Shown here: in pieces, positions 24,001-38,578 of the stretch
Numbering within the stretch: position 1 is the first letter of the stretch
Layout of the letters: every line of letters begins with the position of its first letter
NCBI GenBank assembly: GCA_036571765.1
Contig: BROE01000022.1
Coordinates: 16,359,389-16,423,388 of the forward strand
Direction of reading: 5' to 3'
Length of the DNA: 64,000 nucleotides
From: Plecoglossus altivelis
Taxonomy: Eukaryota > Chordata > Actinopteri > Osmeriformes > Plecoglossidae
Position numbers and translations under genes: made by a program
The notes under the pieces: model-generated
The model's database searches: none
The model's input: the letters and a program-made list of their open reading frames with translations, nothing else
What the model was told of the DNA's origin: nothing

Positions 24001-27000
24001 AGAGGTTCTCACCAGTAGCATGGCCTGCTCGTGGAGGAGCTGCTGCTGCAGGATCTCCAAGTGCCTCTGCTCCTCTTCCAGCTGACGACGGATGTACTCC
24101 TGTCAATCAAAATGCACAGCCAATCAACGAGGAGTGGGTGGCAGAAGATGAGGCACCTGGTCACTAGGGCATATTTCATGAGTATCAAACAATGTTTTTA
24201 AAAAACACTTGTTTTTTTGGTTTCAGTTTCTAGTTGGGTACTTGGGCCATCTGTTCACGATAACAGAGCACACCAGATGCTAATTCTCTTGCTAAGATTG
24301 CTAATTCTGAAACCAAAGCCTCTCCTATGGGAGCAATACCGACTGACCACTAAAGCGACACCGAACGTGAATCTCTGTGTGTGGAGACACCAGAATGGCT
24401 CAGCAGGGTAACAGTACAGGTAGTTTGCAACAGCATCCAAACCCTCTCACCTGTTCGCGGTCAGCCCTCCTCTTCTCGTCCTCTGCCCTCCTGCGTTCCT
24501 CCTCTTCTTTGCGCCGGCGCTCCATCTCCTCCATGCGCCTCTTCTCCTCCTGCTCCCGCCGGCGCTGCTCCCGCTCCTGCTGCCTCCTCATCTCCCGCTC
24601 GCGCCGTTGTTGCTGCGGGTGGCCACAAGGGGTGCCAGAGAGCAGGTGTGAGATGCGGCCTTGGGTTCGCAAACATGCTTATCTAGGCTAGGCCATTTGG
24701 CTAGGCTAGGCTACTTGCACCAGTGCTACAGCTTCTTCGCTTTCTCCTCAAAATGGGCAGGGTGAAACATGCTGAGATGAGCTCTCATGTCGACACGGTT
24801 GTAAATATGCTAAAATAAGGCTTGACTAGGCTAGACAAGATATTTCATCTGCCTGTCTGCCTACAGATGCTTGGCTAGGCTGGCTAGCTAATTCCTGATA
24901 ACATACTGAACTAGCTTTGACTATTGGTACTGTTCATGAGCACAAAGCCATCTGATGAGGAGGACAGTGTGCACTCCACTTCAGCACCACTTAGATGTCA
25001 ACATTTCATGCAAGGGATTACGATGAAATGATTTAATCCATCCATTTAAATCTGAAGAGGCAACATGTACAAATCAGACAGATTAAAGATTTTAGAGTTG
25101 AAGCCTCGGGGATGAAGAGTTGGAGGCGTCAAGCAGTAGCTTGTCCACATATCCATCTGTACAGCAGCAGAGGTGTGATATCTCCAACAGGAGCACACAT
25201 GCACTGTGGTATTCCCACCAAATAGCCCTTGGTGAACTGAGAAGATCTCCTGGGCTTCGACTGTATGATTGATGACTGGGCTGCCAAGATCAGGCGGGAA
25301 TGTTACGATGGGAAAAGTCAGCAATAGCGTTTTGCAGATTAGATGTGCTGATCTTTCTTGCCTTTGAGAACTTGACAAGCACAGGCATTAAAGGCAGGGT
25401 AGGCAGGGTAATTAGTTTTAAAACACTTTTTGTCATATTTGCCAAAATTTCACATCTTGATAGCAACCGATACATCTAAAGGTTTGACAGTAATATGAAA
25501 TCAATCCGACATCTGTGGGCATCGCAGAACAGTAATGAAGACAATGAATCATTAAGACCGCTCTGAGACTAATAAATAGACAGACTACCTGTCTGTCAAC
25601 CTGTCCTACCAAGCTACATGCACTCTGCCCCTACACTCAATGCGCATTACTAAAGTTTTGTGGTAGTGTCTTTGAAGGGAAGGGGTGGGATATTTGGGGT
25701 TGAATCGTGTCAAACGAAAGCTAAATTAGCTAGCTTCGCAAAATCTGCTTAACCCAGCTTTAATACCCAGTAATGAGAGAGTATCTGATCACCGCTGAGG
25801 GAATGCGAACTCACACTACGTGCACACGTACGCACAAAAGTATCTAATGCACACTAACCACCCTACACTGCAGAAAGGACCTGCATATAGATGGGTAATG
25901 GAACTGGAGTGTGCTCTTGTGCTCCATCCAGCCATCTTCACCAAGGTAATGGGGATGAGCCTGTGGCCCTGCCCGCCTTACACGGGCTCCCAGTTCTCCT
26001 CAGAGATAACAGACCAATTAGAGAGCAGACAGGCCCCACAGCAGTAGATAGTGCTGTAAACACATGATACTCTGCAGTACTAATGGCTATAGCAAACACA
26101 CACAGAGGAGCAGGGCAATAACAGAGAGTTTACTAACATAACAGAATGCAAATAAAATAATCAAGCCAATACAAACAAACAGACTTAAGGGTAAACAATG
26201 CACAAACATATAACAGACGGACAACACCAGGCTACATCACCTGATGTTTTGTCTGAGTGTGTGTGTATGTGTGTGTGTGTGTGTGTCAGACCGGACCACA
26301 GTGCTCCATACCTCCTCCAGCCTCCTCCTCTGCTCCTTCTGCTGCTCGATGCGCTTCTGCCTCTCGGCCAGTAGCTGGCGCTTGTACTCCTCCTGCTCCC
26401 TGAGCTGCTGCTCCTGCAGGAGCTGCTGTCGGCGCAGCGCCTCCGAGCGCTCCTTGTTCTCCTGCTGCAGGCGGATGAAGTCGCGGCGCAGGGTGGACTC
26501 ACCTGGCACGTTCACGATGGAGCTGTCAAGAGCACAGGAGCTAGCACTTACTCTTTAGCTTGTAGCAAGCCTATTGGTAGGTTAGCTTGTGTTTGGGGCA
26601 GACCAGATCTGCTGTTAGCATGGAAGATATTTAGAGTTAGTGGTAAAGATACATAGTTTGCCAGGCATGCTAGCTGGCAAATTATCATTGTAGCAGATTT
26701 GTGGCAAGCCTGAGAAATATGCGCATGTAAGCTAACTTGTTAGCATGTGAGCACATATTTGGAATAGATTGTAAGCTAAGTTGTGGTGTAAATGCATGTT
26801 ACCGTGTAGGTTCATCTGTGGTATAGACACCTATTACATGAAAGCTAGTTTGTGGTATAGACCTATGTTAGTATATAAACTAGTTTGTGGTAACACCCTT
26901 TATTGGCATGTAGACTCATCTGTTGTAAAGACATTTGTTAGCATGGAAGCTAGTTTGTGGTATATAGACTCATGTTAGCATGAACGTTTGTCTGTGGTAA

Positions 27001-30000
27001 CACCCCTTGTGAGCATGTAAGCGATACTGAAGTATACAGACATGCAAGCTTTAGTAGAGCTAACAAACGTACCTTGGCTCTCCTTCCTGCTCCTGAGCCT
27101 CTTCCTCCTCTTCCTCACTTCCACTGTACTCATATTCTGTCTCATCTACACAAGATGAGGAAACGTTTATGATCATTACATTTTTTTTACTCATTTGCAC
27201 ATAAATCAGCTATTAGGCTTGCTACATTCAATAGTCTTTGTCAAACTAGCATCCCACACAAGATAACATCACCGGAGCTGAGAAACTATGGTAGGACCAA
27301 GGTCCTGAAACTCACCTTTTTCGCCCCTCTTCTTGCGTGTGCGGTCGATGTGGTCCTTCAGCTGAATGCGCACCTGCCGCTCATTGGGCTGGTCCCGGAT
27401 GTAGGGGTGCTTCAACAGCTGCTCAGTGGGGGGCCGCTGGGTGTAGTTCTTCACCAGGCAGCCCTCGATGAAGCTGAAGAACTTCTTGGACCTGGAGGAG
27501 GGAGGGAGGAACAGGGAGGGAATGGAAAACGATACGAAGGAAGGAGGAGAGACGAAGAGTGGGAAGAGAGGGTTGGATGAGACGGAGGAAGAAGGAGAGC
27601 GAGAGGCAGCGACAGGGATGGGGATAGAGGAGAGGAAATATTCTTAGGTATCTTTCGAGATGGTCAGACAGTGCATCAGACAGTTTGAGGATAAGCTGGA
27701 TCTCAGGAGGGCACCCACCATTTCTTGGACTTGAGCCGAGGTGGAGGGTTTCTGGGGATGAGGAAGAGCGCTCTCATTGGGTGCATGTCGCACAGCGCTG
27801 CAAGACAGGAGCACGCAGATCAAAAAACACAAAAAGTACAGATTGACCAAAGCGGGAATGACCTTCCAAGTGTGTGTGTTTTTGTGCAGATTAGGGGCGT
27901 TAGCTGTGGCAACCTGGAAGAAGGTAGCTTTACTTACGAGGGGCTCCTTCTGCCATCTCAATGGCTGTGATTCCACAAGACCACAAGTCACTCTGCAAGA
28001 CAGACAACACAATGAGCATACACGTGTGTAGACACCTACTAGACACGTGTGTAGTGCGTGTGTGTGTGTAGCATGCATGTGTGAAGCGTGTGTTTTTTTA
28101 CTCTGTAGTCGTAGGTAGCATCTGGGTTCTCGTCGCAGGCGATGACCTCGGGGGCCATCCAATAGGGCGTGCCGATGAAGGTGTTCCTGCGGCCCACTGT
28201 CCGGTCAAGCTGGGCACTCACGCCAAAGTCCACTGGAGCACAGAGAACCAGTCAGAATCAATTACAAGCAGATATAAGCAGCCTATTGAATCATTTAGAA
28301 CCAGAGCACCACTTTGAATGGCTCAGAACTAGTATTTCCTTAAAGAGTAATTCTCCATGCAAGCTTAGAGAATGTCTACTTCAAGAATGCAAAGCAGATT
28401 GGTTTATTCCATTGATCGTACGCTAACTAAGTTCTCTAACTTCAGCTGCTCAGTTGTTGTTCATTGGAACGCGAGACAGAACTGCTAGGAGAGAGTCTCA
28501 CCCAACTTGACCTCTGCGTTCTCAGTCAGCAACACATTCTGACCCTTGATGTCACGGTGGATCACATGATGGGCATGCAGGTGAGCCAGACCCTGAGGAA
28601 ACACACAGAAATGCCCATGAGACTACACGTCCCAGCATGCATCGGCAGTGGTGCTGGGCAGACTCGAATGGAAACTCACCCTCAGGATCTCTCTGGAAAT
28701 GTAGGCGATCCAGTCCTCCTTCAGGGTGTTGCCCTTGGTGTTCTTCACCAGGTCTGTGATGGAGCCTGCACCACAGAACTCCATCACCAGCTGCAGAGAC
28801 ACAGGGACATGTGATCAGTGCAAACAAACACACCGCACCAGTGAGAATGGAGCCAGTCAAACAGCTGTGAAAACGCGTTGAGCTGAGAGACAGGGGGCCC
28901 GTCTCCCTGGCCTCCCTTTATTCTCTCTCTTTCTCTCTCTAGGAAAAGCGGGGATGGGAGAATTTGTGTTCTCTCTGAACTCACTGGAGATAAATCTCTC
29001 ACTTTATGTGTGGCTCTGTGCATAACTCTCAGTGTCTCGCTCTTCTCTGTCTGCGTGTGTATCTGTGTCTATTTGTCTGTGTCTGTGTGTGTCTGAGTGC
29101 GTGTGTGTTGTGTCTCACCCAGAGCTGGTCGTCGTGCCCTGGAGGGCTCTTCTTGATGAAGGCCCCATAGTAGGTAGCTATGTTCCTGTGGTGGGAGTAC
29201 TTCTTCAGCATGTTAATCTCCAATTTAATCTCCTCCTCTTCATCCTGCGGAACACACAGATGAACACACAAAGAATTATGAAAGGAAGTGAGCAAATTCC
29301 CATCGCCCTGGAGGGGAGGAAAAGTAGTTCCACGAGGTAATGGGGTGATTCGTAACAAATCACACACATCTCCCTCCTTTACTTGCTCTTAGACTTCCCT
29401 CTGTCTAAGTCAGACACACTATCAGCGCCCAAAACACACAGACAACTGCATATCCGCACACCGAGACGCATCCAGACGCACACAAACAATTTGAAGAGCA
29501 TAATTTTGCTTCCAGTGTAATGGCGCTGTAACAATCCAACATGGTTGTTAACTACCCTTGGGTGTGTCTGTTGTCGGGGTAAGGAGGACAACGCAAAACA
29601 ATAACAATAAAGTCACCCTCCGCCACACACATCAGGAGAACTCCACCATTTGTTGAGTTTGTCGGTGGCTGCGAGCATTCAATCATTGCGCGTGAGCCCT
29701 CGGTGATTGCATATGACAATCCTGCGAAGAGCGTAGCCATAACACAGGGGCACCATCTGAATGGTGAAGGAAGGGTAATAAAAGAGTCTCTTTCCATCTC
29801 GGTCACGCAAACACTCCCAGACACACACTTCCAGACACACACTCCCAGACACACACTCCCAGACACACACTTCCAGACACACACTTCCAGACACACACTT
29901 CCAGACACACACACACAGATTTATCAACACAAGCGAGCAGAAAGAAAGCCCATGTGCACTGCACATCACTCCCCCTTCCCTCCTCGTGTCCAATCCTTGA

Positions 30001-30771
30001 CATTTACGGCGTATCGCTGTGTCCGCCGCTCCCCTCCAACACACGCTCTCCTTGTCTGACAGGATGTTTACCCCGGCCTACCAGGGGGAGATAAGCCAGG
30101 CCATCGGGGCTGAATGATTTACCACACGGGCAGGGCATAACCAGGATTGCCAGAGGGAGGTTTTGAGGTTGCCGGACAGTGTTTTCATCCTAATAATGTG
30201 GTCGGTCGTGTAGCGGGTGCTTTTATCCACTGCGACTTACAGAGAGGCGGGGGTGGGGGGCCTTATGACGCTGTCAAATGTTCCACAAACTGAGCCGTTC
30301 CGAACCCAGTTGGCACGTGAAGGCTTACGGGCTGGGTGTGAAAAGGGGCTGTCTGACCCGTCACTACACACACAGCTCTGCGTGTCCTCCCCACAGCCCT
30401 CCTGAGGAGGTCATGAGAGCGGTCAGGAATGCGCCCTTTGACCTTTGAGACTGAACTGCGTCTGATCTCCGATAGTCATCTGGGGTGGGTCATTCAGACA
30501 CAGCACATTGTGTTTGCGTTACAGCAGTGGTCCATCTCACAGGAGTGGTCCTATACTATGAAGAAACTTGATAACAAGAACGAGCACCCCAGGTGTTCAA
30601 TCAGCACTGTGCTGTGCAGGCAGACAGTCAGTCAGTAACAGAGACAGTTAAGCAGTCAGTCCATCAGACCTGGATACCTTCGTCGTGTCACAGTCATAAA
30701 GCCTCATCGGGTTTCACAGGAGTTCTCAAAGTAATCTGTCACACATGGCCAGACACACACCCCCGGACAAG

Positions 30772-30802
<31 letters not shown>

Positions 30803-31341
30803 GAGGCATGGGGGGTCTAGGTTACAGCTGCTCAGGCAAGGAGACACTCATGCAATGACATCATCTCTCTCCTCTATCTCACCTAGTCTCTCCTCAGCAT
30901 TTTTTATTGGCATTTCATCACTCACTCTTTCTCTCTGTCTGCCTCTCTCCGTCGCTCACTAACTCTCTCACACTCCCTCGGAGCAGGGCCCGAGCTATCC
31001 TAAAGCTACTCGTTGTCGCTTTGTTTGTGTTTGTGAAATGGTGGCGATGGAGGCGGACATCTTGATTTTAACAAGCACACGACGGAACAGCCATCATGCA
31101 CAGCCCTGGAGAATTGTCCACAGACGGCAGGTTTAATGAAACACCAAATATGCTAAGGACCCTCTGAGGCAAACACACCAGGGGCAACACTTTCAGATGG
31201 GAATATGACATAACACTAAACACCTCCATCTGTAAAGTGATATTAGATTTGAGCTATTCTTCCACAGAGGAGGAGAGAACACTGGCGAGTTCAAAGAGAG
31301 AGAGAGAGAAAGCGAGAGAGAGAGCATTAGAGAGAGAGAGC

Positions 31342-31372
<31 letters not shown>

Positions 31373-31490
31373 CAAGAGAGAGCGAGAGAGAGCGAGAGAG
31401 AGCGAGAGAGAGCGAGAGCAAGAAAGAAGTGGAAGGGAAGCTGAAGGACAAGAGAAGGGAAAATCGGAGGCAGAAATACAGAGCCATGGA

Positions 31491-31528
<38 letters not shown>

Positions 31529-32272
31529 AGGAGAGGAAGAAGTGAAGAGAGAGGTTGAACGAGAAGTGGAGAGCGAAAGAGAGATGGATAGAAATTGAGT
31601 TAGGGAAAGGGTGGGCTACCGACATGACAAATATAGAGTAAGAGAATGAGCGAGAGAGAGAGAAAGGGAGAGCGTGAGGAATGGAGGACGAGAGGAGCAG
31701 CAGAGCAGGAGGGAGGGAGAAGAGGCCCGTCAAAACCCCTCCCATAATCCCACTGCACTTCTGTTGAACCTGCTCTGAGGAGAACAACACGCTCCTCTTC
31801 TTTAACCATCGTTCTGCCTGCTCTACTTTGGGTCCCTCCAATCTCTCTCTCCTCCTTCTATCTACCTTTCTCTCCTCCCCTCTCTCTCTCCTTCTATCTA
31901 CCTTTCTCTCCACCCATCTCTCTATTCCTTCTATCTACCTTTCTCTCCTCCCATCTCTAATCCTTCTATCTACCTTTCTCTGCTCCCATCTCTGTCTCCT
32001 TCTATCTACCTTTCTCTCCTCCCATCTCTCTCTCCTCCTGCTATCTACCTTTCTCTCCTCCCATCTCTCTCTCCTCCTCCTATCTACCTTTCTCTCCTCC
32101 CATCACTCGTTCTCTGAGTCGCCTCCTCTCTGTTCTCTCTTTCTGCGTGTAAAACAGGAAATGGAATGTGGGTCAGAGAACATATGCTGAGATGTGACGG
32201 TTGAGAGCGAGAGGGAGAGAGAGAGAGCAAGAGAGAGCGAGAAAGAGAGAGAGAGAAAGAGAGAGAGAGAGC

Positions 32273-32308
<36 letters not shown>

Positions 32309-34302
32309 AAATATCGAGAGGGATGGGAGAGTGGGATGAAAAGCAAAGGAGGGGAAAGAATGAGGGAATAGAGAGGGAAAGGAGAGGAAGGAGAGAGGGG
32401 GAGGATATAGGGAGACAGAGAGAAAGACACATAGATAAAGGGAGACAGAGAGAAAGGAAGAGAGAGAGACACAGAAGAAGAGAAAGCAAAATGGAGAGAA
32501 AAAGAGAAAGAAAGAGAGAGATAGAGGGAGAGAGGAGCTGGAGAAGTAGACCAGCCGTCCAGGCCAGGAGACACGTAGCCTGGAGGACTGCTGCTGAACG
32601 AGCACCGCAACACCATGTGACCACCGGCGTCTGCCGCAAACCAATCCCAGCACAGCCCAGGATGAAAATCGGTTTGTGAAGTCAACAAGATCTTCAACGG
32701 TCATTCCAGGTGCTCAGGCACAGCGGAATGCTTGTTTACTAACGGCTGCGCTGGGAGAAAATGGCCCTCTTACAAAACCAACGGCAAAACTCCCTGTGTG
32801 TTCTGTCTCTGCTGAGGCTCTGTGGCGGCTTGTTTACATTAGGGACACGCCACGATAGAGAGCCTATCCTGTTTACACTCCACAAGCTTCAAGCCTCCTC
32901 TTCCTTGTCACCGTGCGTCCGTCTGTGGTGATCTGTACCTGTCATCCTTCTGTCTGCCTGCCATCCTCCTCTCTTACTGTCATTCCCTTCTTCTTCCAAT
33001 GTTTACACCCACTGAAGGTATACTGTATACTAAATACATGTATCTGAAACTGGGTGGGATAGCTGTCAACAACAGAGTTTTTTTGCTCTCACTCGACTTA
33101 ACAGTGGTTTTGTAGTTCAGGCATCATAACACCAGGATCTCACAATCCTGGGGGATTGTGAGGGGGGGAGGAGAGGGGGGGGAGTAGTTTGTCCTTCATG
33201 AAGGACAGCAGCAGGAAACTGTTGTCATGGACCCTTTCTGTGTGTCTGTTTCATCGCACATTCGTCGGTGATTGAGATTCCTTTTGGGTGGCAAAGGATG
33301 AGAAGGAGAGGGACGTCACCGGCATCCTCTAAAGTACACACACACACACAGGATCTGACTTCATCGGATATGAGTAAGGGCTTATGAAACGCCACTGTGG
33401 CAAGCACACACACACACACACACACACACACTCAGCCTTTCCCTCCCAAACACACACACACACACTCCCAAACACACAGACGCTTCGTTCCTATACATAT
33501 ACTCTCTCCCAAACTCTATCTCTCCCAACCCCACACTAAACCTCCTAGGCGAGGGCGCCTTTCTGAGGTGTCGGGGGGAGAAGTGGTCTGTAGAAGCCCT
33601 CCCCTTCACTGGCCTGACATCATGGGCTATTCTGGGAGGGAAAACATAGTGATTCGGTGGATGAGTATGAGGAAGTGAGCGCAGGCTAGACTTGGCGTTG
33701 GGAGAGAAGCGGTTTGTGTGGCTGTCAGGAGGGAGGCCAGTCCTGGATCAGAGTCTGGATGTGATGAACCCCCACCCAGGGGCCCAGAGTGTCTGTGGTG
33801 GGAGGGGGGGACAGCAGCTGTTCAGCAGGGGAGAGAGAGCTGCTTCTGGGGGGGTTGGAGGGGGGGGGGTGCAGGGGGGTGAAACGTCGATTTTTAGCCG
33901 GTTGGATTTGATTGGGGACGCTAACATTGTGTCAAGTTTGGAGATGCGGAGACTGGTCATTTTGTGTCACTCTGGTGTGAACTGAGATGAGGTCAGCAAA
34001 ACAAACCATAGCCTAGAGAAATAGCTATATATGGAGAGCACAGACACACACACACACACAGACACACACACACACAGACACACACACACACAGTCATCCT
34101 TTGTTGCCCTTCTTCCTTTTACTTTCGTGTCACACACACAGTACACAATACACACATCAACTCTCACTGTTGTCTTCATTCACACACACACGCGCGCACA
34201 CAAACACACACACACCATATCTCAGGCACAAGCTTACCTCTGTGACGTCCATGACCTTGATGGCAGCCAGTTGTCCTGTTTTGACATGTCGGCCCTGAAC
34301 AC

Positions 34303-34338
<36 letters not shown>

Positions 34339-37300
34339 GAGGTGTTAACAAATGACACTTCAGCTCATTCACCAAGACAAACGTATTGAACAAACACAAC
34401 AACGCAGCTCAGTACAGAATTTCAGCCCTGTCCGGCTTTCCCTGTCCCCCAGACCCTCCGTCCCCCAGACCCTCTGTCCCCCTTGTCCCCTAGACCCTCT
34501 GTCCCCCTGTCCCTCTGTCACCGTGTCACTGTGACCTTGTCATCTGTCAGTGTTTGTGCCTGAAACCCTTCTTCAGACCTGCCCTGGTGGGACATACCAA
34601 GGCTCACTAAAGGTGCCCTGAAGGGACACACCAAGGTTCACTAAAAGTGCCCAGGTGGCTGCAGAGCAGCAGTGGAACAGACGAGGTGGGGAGTAAGCAG
34701 AGGGGAGGGGCCTTACTAAAAGAGTCAAATTAGCCAGCAATGCTAACCGTGCTAACCACTGCAGACTGCGATGACATCATTCTTTCACAGAGGAAGCAGA
34801 ACAGAGGGGGCCCCCGTCGCTGCAGTAATGCTGCCAGACAGACAGGGTCAACTACATGGTGTGTGTGTAGGTACTACGTGTATTGAATTGTGTGTATGTA
34901 TCAGTGTGTCTAGGTATCAGCGTGTCTGTGTGGGAGTGTGTGTCAGTGTTGGAGTGTGTATATGTGTGTGCATCAGCTTGGGAGTGTGTGTTTGTGTGTG
35001 TGTACCAGTGTAGGAGTATGTGTGTGTATCAGGAAGGGGGGGTGTATGTGTGTGAGTAACAGTGTAGGAGTATGTGTGTGTATCAGGGAGGGAGGGGGTG
35101 TTTGTGTGTGTAACAGGGAGGGAGGGTGTCTGCATAAGGGGTACTGGGGTCTGTGAGACCTCTGGTGGATTGAGTTTCCTTTGTGAGAACTGGGCTGGCG
35201 ATACCTGAGCTGGACCTGTCCCCCCACACCCCCCTGCCTGTCTGAGATGGGCTAGTCCAGGGGCTGACTGATGAGGGATTAACCCACTTCAGTTTAACCG
35301 GAGGGGGGTGGGGGGGTGGGGGAGTTAATGAGGAGGTCAAGGCTTTGTTGGAGGGGCCCAGGAGACGACTACAAAGCTGTTAAGTTCTACTGGGGCAGCT
35401 GGAGACGTCTACTCTCAGAGAAAGACAGGCACGAGGGAAGAGAAACTGAGGAAGAGAGACGGAGAGAGACAAACAGACAGAGAAGAAAAGGACAAGGACA
35501 CACGGACAGGAGCGAGAGATTACGTCAGTGTTGACAGGTTGCTCTGGTGTGTGAACCATATGTCCCGTGTTGAGCTTGTGAGTTTCTTAGCGTCAGTCCT
35601 CCTCCCACAATGCTGTTCTCTCTGCACCGTCCTGCGACCAGCAGTCGCTATGACGACGCCCATGGCCCCCCGTTGGGTTGAACAAGTGGTGGGTGGCAGA
35701 GCATGGACAACTGGCAGGCCTAAGACAGGTGTGTGTGTTCCTGTGTGTTATGTGTGTGTTTGTGTTGGGGGGGGGGGGGTTGCGTTGTGTGTTGAAGGGG
35801 AATACGAGTGTGTGTGTGACAGAGACAGCGCATCAAGTGTCGGTATTTGTTGTAGGTGTTGTATGTTGTGTGTGATGAGAACCAGCTATCTGTGTGTGTT
35901 GTGGTGCTGTGTGTTGTGGATTGAGGCATGTGCGTGTGCGTGAGTAATTGAGGAAGCGATTGTGCGTTCCTTCGGGCGTTTTGGCAGACCACTCGGTAGA
36001 TTTAAAATCTCTGCTGAGACAGGCAGTCACAAAGACACCCTCCTGAGAAAAGGGCCTTCTGCCAGGAAGCAACCAGCCTCTACTGCCCCGGCACAGGACC
36101 CCAGTAGGAACCCAGCCACCTGCTCCACAACACTGCCCCGCCCATAGCTGCCCGTGGATACGCCTGAACACCCACCAACACCACCGCGTGAATGCGCCTT
36201 AAACGCTGGCACACGCCCACAAGGCTGTCTCTGTCCCTAGTCTCTCTGCTTATGTGTGGTGGTCAGGTGAGACGTCCACCGACACTCCAGAGGGAAGCTC
36301 GAGGAAGGGACGAAGACCTGTCAGAGATGAGGAGAGCCTCTCGTTCTGAGCTGGGAGGGGACAAAGCGGAGCGGGGCGGGGCGGGGTGGGGGTCTGTCTG
36401 GGGGAGAGAGGCGGGAGGGTAATCTGGAGAGCAGTCGAATGACTGGAGGAGGGACTAATGTTTGTCAAACACACACAAACACCCACACACACATGCACAG
36501 TCACACAAACACACATGCACCCATGCTGTGTTAAGACCCCATCTGCCAGCCTCATCCTTTACCCAAGCAGAAACGAAACTGCTAATCAATATCAAGTCCT
36601 ACACCGTTCAACCACGAGACAGCCTGTGTGTGCGTGTGCCAGTCGGTTAGGTTTAAGGGATGACTCAGCAGCGATGGTGTGATGGAGGAACGCACACTAG
36701 AGGAACACAGAGGCTGATGGAGTTCATCCTCTGGGGTCTGGGTGTACAGTGAGGTTCTGTAAAGCACACACACAAGCACACACACACACACACAAACACA
36801 TGCGCACATTTCTAATCAGTGCTCTTAACTTTATATCCTATTCAGTCTGGCCCTTCCCTCACCTTGAGAATGTGTAGAACACATTCCTTTCCTTCCTCCA
36901 AGGTTTTTTTAAATTTTTTTTCAACAATTTGCTGGTTCAAGCGAAAAGCAGAGGGTGAGAGGGGGAGGGGGGGTCAGATAGAGGAGAGGAGAGCAGGAAG
37001 GGGAGGGAGAGAAGGGAGACAGAACAGATGAGAGAAGTGGGCAGAAAGACAGACAGAGAAGTGAGGCTATAAGCTTTTTCGCTGATCCAAGCTGTTCTTT
37101 CCCAGTCTGGGTAAAAGAGTGTGTCAACTTGTCTTCATCAACTCAATGACTCCATATTAGACCCTAATTATCATACACACACACACACACAAACTACAAA
37201 TGCACACAAACACACACACACACACCAACACCCCGCACGCACACACTGACGGATACACCCCCCCCACACAAAGTCCCACACACACAGACACGCACACCTG

Positions 37301-37611
37301 TGGCTCTCCTGACATCATGACAGGCTGTGACAGGCATCTACTAAGTGTCAGCCTTAGGCTGGCTCTCACTGTGCCCCTCCCTATTTCCCTTTTTCCACCT
37401 TATCTCTCTCTCTCTCTGCTCCCTTACTGTCCTCCTCCTCTCTCCCCCTGTCCTCTCATTCCCCCTGGAGTGTCTTTCGCCCTCTCTCTCTCCTCCTTGT
37501 TTCTCTCATTACTGTCTTTTATCTCAATCTCCTTTTCGTTCTCCTTCCTTACCTTAGTCTCTCCTTACCTGCCAGTCTTTCTTTCCTATACTTCGTCCCC
37601 ATCTCCCTCTG

Positions 37612-37655
<44 letters not shown>

Positions 37656-38546
37656 TCTCTCTCTCTCCCTCAACATCATTCTCTTCTTCTTCTCCTCTTC
37701 CAGGCGTCCCCTTCCTGAGGTTGGGTTTCAAACTCGTCTTTGAAGTGAAAATAAATCATGGCTGATTGGCAGCCCATCAGGCCTCTCACTGAGTGTGTGC
37801 GTGCCCTGGTGTGTGCGTGTGCTTGTGTGGCGTATGTGTGCGCATCCCTTTGTGTGTGTGTGTTGGGTATTGAAATGTGCGTGTGCGTGGGAAGGCGCTG
37901 CAAGAGAAAGGTGGTAAAAGTGACCTCACATTGTACAGTCACTGGCTAGATTCACGCTGTACTAGTAAATGGAGTCAGAACTCTGCCCATCTGTCTATCT
38001 ATCTGACTAGCTGTCCGTCTGTGTCTGTCTGTCCATCTGTCTCCCCCCAAAAAACAACACTTACCGTACTGCTTAAATATTTATTTGACCAACAGCTGAC
38101 TTCCTCCTAATGTCCTCTCTCCATGTCCAGTAAATGGGCAGCTTAAGTAGATGATGCTGCCCTGCTTCTGCCTTTAGTGTTAAATCACTGTCAGACAGGA
38201 AGTGGCACCATTATTCTACACCACGGTCTTTTGATAATAACCACTCACTACTATGAAACCAAATTCATTCCTATTAGCTGGATGTAGATGCAGTCAACAG
38301 CTGCTGAGAAGATCCACACAGGAAACGAGTGACCTGTCTTAGGGAGAACTGGGAGACCTGGGAGAACTGACACCAGACCAAAACGGTGAACACTTAAACA
38401 GACCCCCTTCCTTACAGGAGCCATTTTGAAAATGCTGCCACAGGTCCAAAGAGTAGAGAGCTTCCATTTACTTCCCAACCCCCTAATCCCCCCTTCCTGG
38501 TCACCCTCAGATGAAGCTGTTTGAAAGGACAGGGGCACCCCTCCTG

Positions 38547-38578
<32 letters not shown>

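Larger units (their letters stand above)
29245..34237 (-). other. map4k4: Intron 3 (5.0 kb)
   Basis: It is rich in simple repeats: a 14-bp repeat (29816-29910), TG (30774-30803), GA arrays (31295-31530, 32205-32310), a 36-bp pyrimidine minisatellite (31845-32110) and CA tracts (33405-33432, 34040-34095). The long open frames are read-throughs of these arrays. No gene is visible. Confidence 0.75.

Noticed and set aside
31237..32704. Several 160-220-codon frames rich in RERE, SLSL or LSTFLSS
   Set aside because: Low-complexity translations of GA and CT arrays.
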